DNA from: Rhinopomastus cyanomelas
Taxonomy: Eukaryota; Chordata; Aves; Bucerotiformes; Rhinopomastidae
DNA: 64,000 nucleotides
Reading direction: 5' to 3'
Assembly: GCA_013400115.1 (NCBI GenBank)
Contig: VXBP01010392.1
Coordinates: 1 to 64,000, forward strand
Of this stretch, positions 46,361-59,365 are shown piece by piece. Positions within the stretch are counted from its first letter, which is position 1, and every line of letters begins with the position of its first letter. Both the position numbers and the translations under genes were made by a program. The notes beneath the pieces were generated by a model. It worked only from the letters and a program-made list of their open reading frames with translations. It had not been told where the DNA came from and made no database searches.

Positions 46361-49300
46361 TGTCCTGTTGCCTTTTTACCCCAAACAGAGTCAGTTGTTT
46401 CACTGCCTGCACATTCATCAGTGCAGTTGTGTATGACGCTTGGGTTCCATAATGGTGATCCACATAAAAGTGAGACCCACAGCACACCTTCCTACCTCAA
46501 CCAGGCTGTGATTCTGTAGTAAGCCATCACTTTCATCAGATTTTCTTTGTCCCTACACTGGTCACCTAGGAATGCTCTGAACCTGTGTCTGATCTGTCCT
46601 AGTGACCAGCTTCTAACATAGTCAAAACCTGCCCACCTGGAGGTGTCATCCAGCAGGCAAAAGTGTGACAGCTTCCAGTAAGTGTTGCTGGGCTATCTCC
46701 AATACCCAGATTTTTCATGTGACCATGCACAACGCTAGCCTGTATTTTGTGAGAAACTATGGCTTTATGTTGGAAAAGTGGAATCCCGAGATGCTGAGAT
46801 GGGAGTGAGCAGTGCTGAAGGGTGGTGGTGTGTGCACGCTGCCTCTGCCTGGGAAAGGCAGCATTTTCTGGGCAATGATTACAGGAGGTGACAATCAAGC
46901 ATCTTCATTGGCCAAATAATGCTGCTGCTTGGAGCCCACAGGCAGAAGCTGAAGGCTTTTCCCTTTGCCTGTTGTCATTGCAGACCTGCCCCTTTCACCT
47001 TTAACACAGTGCCGGTGGTTCATACAGAAACAACAGTTCAAGACAAAAGTTCTCATCCTGACAGCCTTAAGAGTGGGCAACTGGTGGAAGTGTTTGGATT
47101 ACTCTCCTTACCTTGCTGCATACGTGAGAGAAGATACAAAGAAGAGCTGGTGGGATCAATGTGGTATCAGGGACATCACAACCTGACACTTTGGCATAGA
47201 TGTTTAATAACAGAATGATATAAGGTCCCTTATGAGGAGCTTGTTGCACGTAAGGGACAGGGCTTACCCGCTGAGGGTGTTGGTTATACTCATCTTCAAT
47301 GGGAGCTCCAAGGGCAATACTGTTTTAATAGGCACTTACTGGAAAGAGATTGGAACCCCCATCTCCCCTTACCACATGAGCTGTGGGGCAGTCATGGAGG
47401 AGAATGCATGTGGGGTATTTAAATCAACCACCCAATAGACTGTATAACTGACCCTCCAACACATGAGAGTTCATTGCTGTGGATTCGGGTATGTTGGGAG
47501 GTTTTATCTTCTTGGCACCATTGTCCTGAGAAGAATCCTCAACACCTCCTACAGAGAGTAGCTGTTGACATCTTGCTCTGCATCCCGGCTGCTGTGGATC
47601 CCCTCTGACACTCCCTCTGTCTATGTACAGTGCTGATAGCTCCGGCAGCAGTACAGACCTGTTCCTTCTGTTTGGGCACTGGGTGCCTAAGGACACAGAT
47701 GTGTCAAAGCTGAACTCCACAGTGGTCTTGGGGCTCACAGCATCACTGTCTTTGCATTCAGCCTTGCTCAGGGGCACAGGAGGTCCTGAATGAAATGAAA
47801 TTATAGCTACTGTCTTCTAAAAGACCTGCTGGGCTGCACAGTTGTCCACCTGCCAGTGAGCTCAGCAGTGGTTTGTCACCACAATTTATGTGATTATTCA
47901 TGAGAAGGAGATCTCTCACGCCTCATAAACATTTGGCCCAAGGGTTTGGGTGTTCAGTGTGATGGGGAACTGTTTGTTGTAGTGAAGGGTTATGTGGATT
48001 CTCTCTGACAGCTTAACTTGCAAGAGGCTTGAATAGTTTCTTAAATGTGCTTGGCCGCACCTTTGTCAAAGCAGGTAAGGAGGTGATCTTGGAAGATTGT
48101 TCAAGTAGCCAAATAATTGAGGACAAAAGAGCAATGTCAAGAATTGAAAAGGAATCCTTGGCAGTAATTTTATAGGAGGTATGATTATAGTTGGGTGAGA
48201 ACTCTTGGATGTATGATATGTTTCTGCTTTGGGGCCAAACACCTACCTCAGGTATGCATCAGTGGCAGGCAGCCTTGCATGAGGGCAGGGCTTGATGATG
48301 TTCTGATTAGCAACCTTACTGGAAAGGGCGTGAGGGAGTAGTGACAAATGCCAAAATGAACACAAGTCAACAATGTGCTCACACTGCAGTGATAGAGAAC
48401 CACAGCCTGGGCTACAGAAGCAGCCTGGTCTCAGTTGTCACCCTTGCTGTTTGGAGAAAGGGACATATGGCTGTCCAGTTTTGGTTTGACTGATGCAAGG
48501 GAAACTCCAGTGAGGTGCTGTAGAGGCTGACACACTAGCAGCAACCCTATAGTAGGAGGTAGACAGATGTGAGTTTAGTGGGTCTGGCCATGGGGAGGCT
48601 GTGAGGGGTCTTGAGAGCAGCCTATGCCTCCTTGGAGGATAGAAAGAACTTAGAGTGAAATGCTTCTTTGCGGTGGCAGGTGATCCACCTTTGGAATTTG
48701 ATCGTAGACATGTGGAAATGCTTCTTTCTCTAGGGTGTGGGGAGTAGCCCTGGGATGGTCACCACTGAGTTGGGGGCTCTCCAGCCTGGGTTGTTTGCAA
48801 AACATGACTACCTAAAAGCCAGGGCAAATCTGATCCAGTACTGGGAACAGTCTTGCGTCTAGTGGAACAGTGGATAAAGACCTCTGGGGATCTCTTCCCA
48901 CAACATTTCTTTTACATCATGACTGTATGTAATGTCTGTGTAATGAAGCTCAGGGTCTTCTGCTTGGTTCCATTCCACTGATGATGCTTCAGCTAGAGAT
49001 GCATATGACCTTTAAGAGTCATAAGCATCTTGCAAGACCCTTGATAACATCTAACTGTTCAAATGCTTGGGCCTCTTATGGGTGCAAGCTTAGTCTTCCA
49101 TCTTCTAGGGAGCACAGTGCCTCCAGATGAGTGTGCCCAGAGTTGCCCTGGCCTTTCCCAAGACTACAGACTTCCATTATCTGTTTCCTCAGAAGATGAA
49201 AGTTAAAACACATCTTGCATAGTGAGGTGTGACTTCTGTACCCTAAAGCAAGACCTTCTTAACCAACAAATCTTTAAATTTATTCTGCTATGGGCATTTT

Positions 49301-52101
49301 TAAAGAGTGGGACTGAGTCCCCCATCTAGGTGCATGCCATTGACACACCTCAAGTCTGCTCCAGGTTGCCTTTCCCTTTTGAGACCGCGCTGTGATTCCC
49401 AAAGCAAACCAGGCAGGAATGTAGGGTAGAAGACAGCCATAGCCCTAATATGGTGATGGAGAAGTAGAACTACCCCTGCCTGAGGTGTGTACGTAGGACA
49501 GCATGTGTAGGCACTCTTCACACTTTCCTGCAAGGGTGTGAAGAACAATATGTGGTGGTAGATTGATCTCAGCCGACAACTAAGCACCTACATGGCTGTC
49601 CATCACTCCACACCCAAATGGGACAGGTGAAAGGAACAGGAAAAGTGAAGGAGAGAAACCTGGATTGAGAATAAGTTCAGTAAGCAAAGGAAAGAGAATA
49701 AAAACAAATGATACAAAGGCTGTTGCTCACCACCTCCTGCAAGCATCCCACTGATGCCCAGCCAGTCTCTGAGTGATGGCCACCTTAGAAGACAACACTC
49801 CCCTCCCCAGTTTTTATTGCTGAGCGTGACATTGAGGTATTGCTTTGGCCATTTGGCTGTGTCCCATCCCTGTGTTAAGAAGAAAATTAACTTCATCCCA
49901 ACCAGACCCAGCACAGATATCTTTAAACTGTGGCTTCCGATTTAATCTCCAGCTCATATTTAACAGCTCTGTCCATAATATCATACAACAAAGTATTGTA
50001 GAGCTCTGTCTGGTCCATCACCATTTCTAAAACAGAAGATCTGCTGTTGGAAGTTACTCGTAGGCTTCAATCAACTTAATTCTTTCTCTTGTAATAAAAG
50101 AATAAAATGACCATTGAAACACAAAGCCAGAAACTTTCTTCAGAGTTACCAGTTAAATAACTCTATTGATGAAAATCACCTTTAAACACGCATAGTAATT
50201 TGACTCTGCCTAAATGGTATTTAACTGGCCTGCACAAACAAATTCTGGGCAACCGTGCTTTCTAAACTATGGTATTGCCTAATGGTTTATATGTTTAATA
50301 TCTCCATGTGTTTACATTTAGTTTTCTCTGTTGTTGCTACCCCACCCTCCAGACAGTTCAAATAGGGTTGCCTTAAGAGAGACGAAGAGCAGTGCACAGC
50401 ACCCCAGTGACGAGAGACAAGCAGTCCTGTGCTGCCACTGCTTGCACTGACTCCTCTATACACCGGGCATCGCTTCCACATACTGCAGGAGCTGTGCCAC
50501 CCCACGGGTGACCTTTGCTTTTAGAAAGGTGAGCATGGGAAAAATGCTGGTAGAGGTGGGTTTGTGGATGATGCAAATGGCACCAGTTGAAGGAAGACGG
50601 TCCAGCCCAGATGCATGGGTTTGTCTAGATCAGGGAACTGAAATCTGATCTGCTGAATCAGAGCTAGTTTTCTCTGCCTCATGGTCACATTCTGGTCACT
50701 AATGTCTACAGCTGTTGTTGGAGGGAATAATCCTGACCAGCTCTTTCAGTATTTGTTCATTGACCTGTTGCCCATAACTTTGTGTAAAACCTTCTGCTGT
50801 GCCCATTTGCCTTAAGCTCTTGTGGCAGGTGCACAGAGCAATGTTTCTAGCCGTGTTAGACCCAGTATCGTCAAGCCGCATCTAGGTCTGCTGGAAGATG
50901 CATTGCTCCTGTGTAAATAGATAGAATTCACGTATAGATTTGCACTTACAAGTGTCCTTTTCTGAATGAATTGTGACCAGCTCTTTCTTTTCACTATGAT
51001 CAGGGAGAAGAATGTAAGGTTTGAGATTTTTCTTATTTTATTTCTATTTAGAGAGTGAATGCAGTGTTGGCTCTTATTTGATTGACCAAATTCAACCTGG
51101 TATACTCCCTCTGCCTCCAGGAGACACGTGGACAGTTGTGCTAATGGGTGGTGCAAACAGCACAACAGTCTTAACAGAGCTCACCTTCTCAGCTCGTTTG
51201 GAATCTGCAGGTGTCTCTGGGATTCTTACTGTGACACTATGAGGAGAGTCTGGCTCTAGCATCTCCTGGACCCAGTGTGAAAGTCTTCACATCTGTTGTC
51301 TGCCTTTCCAAGATGAACAACCTGTAGCTACTTACTGAAAGGGATATGGGATAAAGTGTTTGTACAAATGTCAGTCTGCTGGGTGGACTATGGGAGGAAA
51401 ATGGGGGCCCATGGTATTGTAATTAATTGTTTATAAAGCTAGAATTCAGTGCTCAGTGACTTTGTGTTTGACATGCCTTGCCTTGCAGTCCTGCAATTCC
51501 TGCAGAAGCATCAGGCTGGCCTGGAGCTCCAGCAGCTGATTGTACTACAGACTGGGGTTCAAAGGTGCTTTCTAGTGTTTCCAGATAGAAGCAGATCTAT
51601 CAAACAGCAGTAGCACAGATAAAGGTCACCCATACAATGGCCACAAAGATGACAATATGTGTGATATGTGTCATGTTTAAACTTGCTTGCAATATCCAGT
51701 GGCCTGTGGGGCACTGCAAAGATTGCTGTCTTGCCCCTTACTGCAATTCATGAAAACCTGCTCCACCTCCCTGAAAACATTCCAGGTGATATGTGTTTCC
51801 TGAGTCACTGCACGTGCATTAATACTTTAATTGGTTATCTAGGCCACTAGACTAACTCTGAGTCCTCACCAGGGATAGTATCCTGTCCACATCTCTCCTT
51901 TCACTGCTGAAATCACCACTTGTTTACAGTACGAGCACAAGTTGTTCCTCACCATATGCAGCTGGCTCTCCTGGGCTTTGATTGGTGAGTAGTGATTCTC
52001 TCAGGACATGAAGCATCTAAGAAGTGTTAATCAAAACCTGGTAAGTGTGGACCTAGTTGAGGCTCCTCTGCTTCCAGTGGCGCTGACTTTAAGATGTGTT
52101 G
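46361..52101. other. CR1-poor intergenic stretch upstream of the lipase gene
   Basis: 5.7 kb in which I recognise no CR1 and no known coding exon. Two pieces are unexplained: a minus frame at 47777-47424 (117 codons, starts MPLSKAECKDSDAV) and an AG-preceded plus frame at about 51054-51239 (ESECSVGSYLIDQI...). A noncoding first exon of the lipase gene probably lies here. Confidence 0.45.
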
Positions 52102-52118
52102 TTCTAGGCAAAGCAAGA
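52102..52118 (+). promoter_or_regulatory. Splice acceptor and short 5' UTR before lipase start codon
   Basis: TTCTAG at 52102-52107 is followed by 11 bases and then the start codon. Family members usually carry a noncoding first exon upstream, so this acceptor probably joins one located in the 46.4-52.1 kb stretch. I could not identify that exon or a TATA box with confidence. Confidence 0.45.
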
Positions 52119-55100
52119 ATGTGGCTGGCTTTAGTGGTGACATCTGTGGTCCATGGGATGGTAACCGGGCAATGCCTCTTTAATTTCCCATATCCTAAGA
52201 ATCCAGAGGCACGGATGAACATTGTGAGTATGATGGCATTGCAACAGAGTCAGTAAGTGTCGGGGATACAGTACTGACAGTTGAAACACGATCTTTACAG
52301 ATAACCTTGAAGGTGAGCGTTACGAAGCCTTGCAAACATTTTTCTTTGCTTTTCATCTTCTTGCAGAGTGCAATGATCTCCTTCTGGGGATACCCTAGTG
52401 AGGAGTACGCTGTGCTGACAGAAGATGGCTATATCCTTCAGCTAAACAGAATTCCTCATGGGAAAGGAAATGCTGGATGCCAAGGTAAAATTGTCATTGG
52501 TGTCATACAGGAAACCCACACTTGGGGCTCTTATCTTCTGACTAGGACACAAAGCTGATGAAAGATGGTTTATAAGTTTCCCTGTGGCTTGGTACCTGTG
52601 GTACCGTGGCTTGGCCTCTCTTTTGACCAACAAGAGTTTGCAGGGAAGGCTGATCCCTTGCCATGGCGTTGTCTCACCCTCAGCATAGGTGATACTTTAT
52701 GCACCCAGCAGTGTGCAGCCCTAGCAATGAGAAACAGCCTGTCCATCCTGCTAACTGGTGCCTCACATGCACCTTGAGTTTTCTCTGGCAGCCTGGCTTC
52801 TAATAGGTGACCCTGCAGCCATGTGGCAGATCAGCAGGCTAGGTTGATACACCTTGAGGAGCATCCATGGGATCTTCTTGTCCTGTGAAGAGTGACAAAT
52901 GGGAGGTTGTATGTCCATGAAAAGATCAATTTTATTCTGTCACATATCCAGGCACCTCTGTGCTTGCCTCCAGAGCTCCCTGGGCAGCTCAAATTCAGCT
53001 AACACTCCCAGCAAACTGCTGACCTGGCAATTCTGCTAATTCTCCATCAAAAGTCTGCTGAGATGGAGAGTGTCTCTCATGTCTCTGAAAATACTGGGTG
53101 GACCATGTTCTTGGAGACAAAAACAGATACTGTGAATTGTCTCTGGAATAGTAATAGCACATTACATATAACCCGTATTTAATCACATGGAATTAAGTGA
53201 GGAGGGACCTGCCACACTGTGTGGGAGACAAGGGTTCAGTTCTCTTTCACATAATAGAACATTAGGGATTAGAAGGGACCTCAAAAGATTGTCCAGTCCA
53301 ATCCCCCTGCCACAGCAAGATCACCTAGATCAAATTGCACAGGAACATGTCCAGACACATTTTAAATGTCTCCAGAGAAGGAGACTTCACAACTGCACTG
53401 GGCAGCCCATTCCAGTGCTCCGTCACCCTCACCATGAAGAAGTTCCTTCTCACATTTATGTGGAACCTCCTATTTCCAGCTCACACATGTTGGCCCTTGT
53501 CCTATCGTTAGATGCCACTGAGCAGAGCCTGGCACTAAACTCCTGACACCCACGCTTCTCATATTTGTCAGCATTAATGGGGTCACCCCTCAGTCCCCCT
53601 TTTTTTTTAGCTAAAGAGCCCCACCTCCATCAGCCTCTCCTCATCAGGGAGATGCTCTACTCCCTTCGTTGTCTTTGTGGCTCTGTTCTGGACTCTCTCC
53701 AGCAGTTCTGTGTCCTTCTGGAACTGAGGGGCTCAGAACTGACACAATATTCCAGATGGGAGTCTCTTACACCTCTAGGTGTTCAAAAATTTTCCTCTCA
53801 GCCCCACGTGTGTGACTGAAGTAGCAGCAGGCCAGCTGGAAAAATTATTCTGCCTCCTGGTAAAATTTATCACTCCAGCAAAGAGCACATGGGTACACCT
53901 TGGTGGGACATGGCTGGAGTCAGAGAAGACCTGCCAGCATTGTTCGGGTGTTAGAGAATCACAGAAGTATTGAGGCTGGATAAGACCTTTTAGATCATCA
54001 AGTCCAGGCTTTGACCCAACATCATGTTGGAGAAAGTAAAGAGCATGGGAAAACTGGGTGTTTTTATCTTGTACCGCAACTGTAGGTGTTAATTTTCTTA
54101 ATCAGAGAAGGTGAGAAGGGGTTTTGGGAACAAAATGTAGTGGTGCATCTGCTGCACAGCAAACCTGTTGTACTGAAGTCAAGGGGAACACACTTACTAA
54201 CATGAACACTTTGGTGACCATGATTGACAAGGAATGAAGTCCTTAAACTGTCTCAAATAATAACAAATGATTCTATGATTCTAAATAAAAACAAAAGAGT
54301 CGTCATGATGCCTGTCTTCCAGGTCAAAGGCCCATCGCGTTTCTGCAACATGGTTTGTTTGGAGAAGGCAGCCTTTGGGTTACCAATTTGGCCAACAACA
54401 GCCTGGGCTTCATTCTTGCAGATGCTGGCTATGATGTTTGGATAGGCAACAGCAGAGGCAACACTTGGTCCAAGAGACATCTGGTTCTGTCTCCTGAATG
54501 GGAGGAATTCTGGGCTTTCAGGTAAACTGATGGCTCAAGGTTCTCAGAAACGGCTTGCTCCTTTTGTCCTCAAATGTTGATGCTGCCCTAGCTCAGGGAG
54601 GAATGAACCAGGCTGAACTGAAGCACATGGACTTACTTAAGGTGAAAACCCCATGTGGTTAACCAAGGGCACACTCAGCAGGGTAAAGCAGTTTGTGGGA
54701 TTGTCCTGTCCCCCACCCAACCCCCGCCCCGTTGGTTTTGTGGTTTGTCAGTGATGGCTGTTCAGATGTAAATGCTGCACCTCTCGATTAAGATGGCTGC
54801 TCTTCCTTCTGTAGCTTTGATGAAATGGCTAAATATGACCTCCCAGCGATTATAAATTTTATTGAAAACAAAACGGGACAGAAACAGTTATATTACATTG
54901 GTCATTCACAAGGCACCACTATAGGTAAGTGGGGGGGGAGGGGTTGACCGATCTTGATGACAATTTAGGATGTCTAGATTATCTTTGGGATTTGTAAAAC
55001 ACTTCTACTGAAGCACATTAATATTTCAAAAGAGCAAACTGTCTTCTTTTTGTTTTCCTTCAGCTTTTATAGCATTTTCCACGATGCCTCAGCTGGCTAA

Positions 55101-58100
55101 GAAAATCAAGATGTTCTTTGCTTTAGCCCCTTTGACCACAATCTTATTTGCTCCCAGTCCACTCAAAAAGTTTGCATTCTTCTCTGACTATGGGCTTAAG
55201 GTACGTTAGTCCAAATTTGTACCACGTAGCCACAATGAACATAGTTTTTCATGGAAATAGTGAAATCACCTACATAGTGCATTGAAAATCATTTACAGAG
55301 AGAGCAACTCTGCTTTCATCATGAAGGGAATTGTGCATCTCAGTCCACAGTCTCTTGAATTTACTCTCAAAAAAGTTCTGGCAAGATTAGAATCAAGAGA
55401 GCAAGTGGCATGGGCAGGTATGTGCACAGCAGCTGTCAAAACACTGAAGAGTAAAGCCCATGCATAGAGTTGTGAATTGAGCCCTACCAGAAGGCTGTGT
55501 CGCCACCCAGTGGGACCTAGACAGGCCAAAGAGCTGAGCAGGGAGACAGTGAATGAACTGTAACAAGGGTACTGTAGAGTACCAGTATAGATTGGGGACT
55601 GCCCTGTTGGAGAAAAGGACCTGGGGGTGCTGGTAGCCAGCAGGATGGCCAGGAGCCAGCAATGTGCCCTTGTGGCTAAGAAGGCTAATGGCATCCTGGG
55701 ATAGATTAGAAGGCAGGTGGTTAGTAGATCAAGAGAGGTTCTCGTCGTGCTCTACACTGCCCTGGTGAGACCACATCTAGAATATTGTGTCCAGTTCTGG
55801 GCCCTTAAAGTTCAAGAAGGATGCAGAACTGCTTGAGAGAGTCCAGTGCAGAGCCACAAAGACAATGAAGGGAGTGGAGCATCTCCCTGATGAGGAAAGG
55901 CTGAGGGAGCTAGATCTCTTTTGCTTGGAAAAAATGTGACTGAGGGGTAACTCATTAATGTTTATCAATGTGGAAAGGGCAATCTAGAAAGTGTCATCAG
56001 GAGGATGGAACCAGTCTCTGTTCAGTGTCCTCCAATGATAGGACAAGGGGCAGTGGCTATAAGCTGGAACATAGGAGGTTCCACATCAATATGAGAAGGG
56101 TGACAGACCACTGGAGTGGGCTGCCCAGGGAAGTTATGGGGTCTCTTCTCTGGAGATGTTTAAAACCCTCCTGGACATGTTCCTGTGTGACTTGATCTAC
56201 GGGATCCTGCTGTGGCAGGGGGATTGGACTGGATGATCTTTCGATATCCCTTCCAATCCCTAATGTTCTGTGATTCTGCTATTCTGTGATTTAACAGAAG
56301 GGTTAGGAATAGGGCTAAGAGTTCATGCATACAAAAAAACATGGAACACAAGTATTTAATGGGGTGCAAGGGATGGTCCACTCACAGACAATCTCATACC
56401 TCAATAGAGGGCAAAATAGAAGCTTCGAAGTGCTGGTGTTATGAGGAAAATCATAACTAGTCTTGGTATTTTATGAGTACATTTTCAATTCCACAGGAGA
56501 TCTTTGGCACTAAGGAGCTGCTACCCCACACTGACCTGGTCGAGCTGCTTTTTTCCAAATTCTGTACCTGCTCGAAAATCTGCCAGAGCATTGTCTCTAT
56601 GCTCTTTGGATTTAACTGGAACAATTTAAATATGGTACGTATTAAAAATCTGCTGTTTCCTCAGTGTCTCTCCGAAGGACAAGGTCGTGGCTGCTCTGTA
56701 TCCTGGTGCCAGGTGAAACTCAGTGTGAAATGCACTCCATTTCCTTTCAGAGCCGAATGGATGTATATGCTGCACACAGCCCAGCGGGAACCTCAGTACA
56801 AAACGTGATCCATTGGTTGCAGGTAAACCTATGCAAAGCAAAGTATGGAGAGTTTTAATGGTGTTTTGTGGTCAGACTCTGGTGTTGGTTGCTGCAGCAC
56901 GTCAGTTAGTATCTTTGATGGCTTTGTTTTCACCCCTTCATAAAATGCTTAGCAGCTTCTTGAGCTGCCTGTACATTGTCAAGTAGAACAGCCCCAAAGG
57001 AGTGCATCGGCAGAGAGAAATGTTTGGAGCAGTGGACGCTGCATCCGCAACAGCTCTGGTTGTGCCCTGCAGCCCAAGTGTCCCTTAGCAGTCAACTGCA
57101 GCACAGATTGTCCTGCTCAGTATCCAGTGTTGCTTCTTACCGGTTATTTCTCCTTCTTCCCATTGTGAATAGGGAGAACAGGAACTACCAGAGCCCCTCT
57201 GACACTGAACCTGTTCTGTGCTGCTTTCATCCTCTCTTTCTTAGGCTAAACGTACCCAGATGTTTGCACATTTCTTTGTGCTCTGTGGATTCAAGTCCAT
57301 GAGGGGCTAAGACAAGGAGTAACAGTTTTAACTAACAAAGGGTACCTTAAGCCTGGAGATAAGGAAGAAGTTCTTTACAATGAGGGTGGTGAATCCCTTG
57401 AACAGGCTGCTCAGACTGCTGATAGATGCCTTATCCCTGGAAACATTCAGTGTCAGTCAGGATGGGACTCTGAGCAATCTGTTCCAGTTAAAGATATCCC
57501 TGCTCACTTCCTGGGGGTTGGACAGGGAGATGAAGGGTCTTCATCTTAAGGGAGTTCAGATCTTGGTGGGGCAAAGCCATGGCCGTCCTGACTTTGTATT
57601 GCTGGTAGTCCTCCTCCAGTTAGACTAGAGGTGTTGAGACCCTCCTTTCAACCAACACATCTGTAATTGTATAATTTCAGGCCAATTCTTTAATCTACAG
57701 GGAATATTTTGAATTCTAATCCTGTTTTCTAGACACTTGAATGTTCTCCTGCTGGCATTAACAACAAACTGCCTAAACATAATGTCTGTTAATTTATCCA
57801 AATTTATGACTATTAGTTTTACTTGGCCTAAAAGAAAGTTGTACTATAGCAGTCAAAAAACCATGTCTGTTCAATGGTGAAAAACAACTTCAGAGTTCCC
57901 CCTTAAACTGATTGTACCCCCACAGAACTATGATTTAATTCAGACTGTGTCATTGCTGCATTTGCTGCAGGGAGTTCAGAGTGGTGCACTGAGAGCTTAC
58001 GATGGGGGGAACATGTACAACAGTCTTCACTATAGACAGGTGAGCTGCTTCAAATGGCCAAAGCCATGGTCTTCCCTTTCACGCCCATTGCTTAGTCCCA

Positions 58101-59365
58101 TTCATTGCTTGCATTGGTCTGGTGTCACTCCTTTGAACTGATTTTCCTCCGTGCATGTAAGTAGGAAGCCAGCATGGCTTGGAACAACAGAGTTTTCTAT
58201 GCTAAAGTCTAGTTTACAAACACTGTCTAAATGAAATAAGGTGTTAGATGCTTTCTACTTACTCTGTGGTTTTGTTCGAATCCATCGTCCGACACAGAAG
58301 AGCAACAGTCATGATCTGAAAAGTGTAGATCTTCAGTCTCCTTGCTGGTTGCAGATTGTCCAGCCACGATGGAAAGCAAGGGGCTAAGTCCTTCTTCCAG
58401 CCAGTCCTAAAGCCCCAAGGTGAATGGTGAACAGTTAACGTTGCATCCCAGGGTACCCTGGGCAACTCTTGTTCTACGGCAAGGAGAGCAACCAAGACGT
58501 AGAGTAGAAGCTGCTTTCTTCCTTAAGTAAGAGAAGTCAGGCTGTTTAGAAAGCAGAATACATTTTAACAAAAAGAATTACACTGACAAATCACCTGATG
58601 GCAAGGCCTTGTGGTGTTGAGCTAAAGCAACCCTCCGTATGTATCTTCTTTTCAGTAACTTGCCTCCAGGCACTTTCTGCCAAGACAAGGCTCAAAAAGA
58701 GTCTAGGGCTTGCATGAAGCAGAACAAGAAACCACACACAGCAGAGCTAGTCAGAAAGGACCTTTGAAGTTCTCAGGTCCAACTGCCTGCTTGAAGTAGG
58801 GTGATTCATCACCAATAGATCAGGGCAGCTAAACTACTGCCTGCATATGAAATTGTCTGTAGCATAAGAACCAGAATTTCTAACAGGGTGGAACTAATTT
58901 ACTAACAAATTGAAACTAAATGTACTCATTGCATGGTCTCATTTAGTTGTAGCACGCATGGTTACACCACATCATTTCATTCTATCTTCCTTCTAGAAGA
59001 AAGCTCTTCCATTTTCAGGATGTTTATTTCCTTACCTCCCTAAAAATGAAAGTTTCTCTCTCCCACCATGTATTTGACAGTATCGCAGCAACGGCTCTCC
59101 TTTGTACAACCATATTTTTCCATCCCCTCAGATGGGGCCACCACACTACAATGTGAAGGACATGAAAGTGCCAACAGCCATGTGGAGTGGTGGTTTGGAC
59201 TGCCTGGCTGATCCCCAGGATGTCACCCTCCTGGTCCCCCAGGTGAAGAATCTGGTTCAGCACAAGGTCATTCCCCACTGGAACCACCTAGATTTCCTAC
59301 TGGGGCTTGATGCAGCTGAGGTTTTGTACCAAGAAATCATTGACATGATGAAGAAGCATCTGTAA
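52119..59365 (+). CDS. Acid lipase family protein (gastric/lysosomal lipase-like), complete
   Basis: AB-hydrolase acid lipases cleave triglycerides or cholesteryl esters in the lysosome or outside the cell. Nine coding exons: 52119-52223, 52367-52484, 54323-54521, 54815-54924, 55064-55200, 56497-56634, 56751-56822, 57971-58039 and 59132-59365. They total 1,182 nt (393 aa plus stop), with all GT/AG borders in phase. Sizes 199, 110, 137 and 72 match human LIPA exons. A hydrophobic signal peptide occupies residues 2-16. FLQHGL (81-86) is the oxyanion-loop region. The nucleophile is Ser172 in GHSQG, the acid Asp339 in SGGLD and the base His368 in NHLDF. NxS/T sequons are at N99 and N159. Exon 6 is three codons shorter than in LIPA, altering the cap cysteines. 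The ATG lies 11 bases after an AG acceptor (52107), so a noncoding first exon is likely. It is LIPM-, LIPA- or LIPF-like; orthology needs a tree. Confidence 0.93.
53249..53762 (-). mobile_element. CR1 in lipase intron 2
   Basis: Antisense to the gene. Tail ATAGAACATTAGGGATTAG, the CCACAGCAAGATCACC block and C-terminal coding sequence with a T run (53601-53608) at the LEKKR region. 5' truncated near 53762. It lies between exons 2 and 3 and touches no splice site. Confidence 0.88.
53951..54022 (-). mobile_element. CR1 tail remnant in lipase intron 2
   Basis: Antisense AGAATCACAGAAGTATTGAG, GGCTGGATAAGACC and ATCATCAAGTCCA, an older subfamily tail. Nothing else of the element remains. Confidence 0.75.
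55505..56292 (+). mobile_element. CR1 in lipase intron 5
   Basis: Sense with the gene. Starts near CAGGCCAAAGAGCTGAGCAG, continues through the KKDLGVLVASRMARSQQCAL-like region and SNDRTRGSGYKLEHRRFHIN, and ends with CTGTGATTCTGCTATTCTG. Small deletions at 55577 and 56095. It fills much of the 1.3-kb intron. Confidence 0.9.
57340..57640 (+). mobile_element. CR1 remnant in lipase intron 7
   Basis: Sense. AAGAAGTTCTTTACAATGAG, GTGGTGAATCCCTTGAACAG and a diverged 3' UTR with CCTGGGGGTTGGACAGGGAG. An old copy without clear octamers. Confidence 0.65.
58745..58835 (-). mobile_element. CR1 tail remnant in lipase intron 8
   Basis: Antisense AGAAAGGACCTTTGAAGTTC, AGGTCCAACTGCCTGCTTGA and AATAGATCAGGGCAG match an older CR1 3' UTR. 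Highly diverged. Confidence 0.55.
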
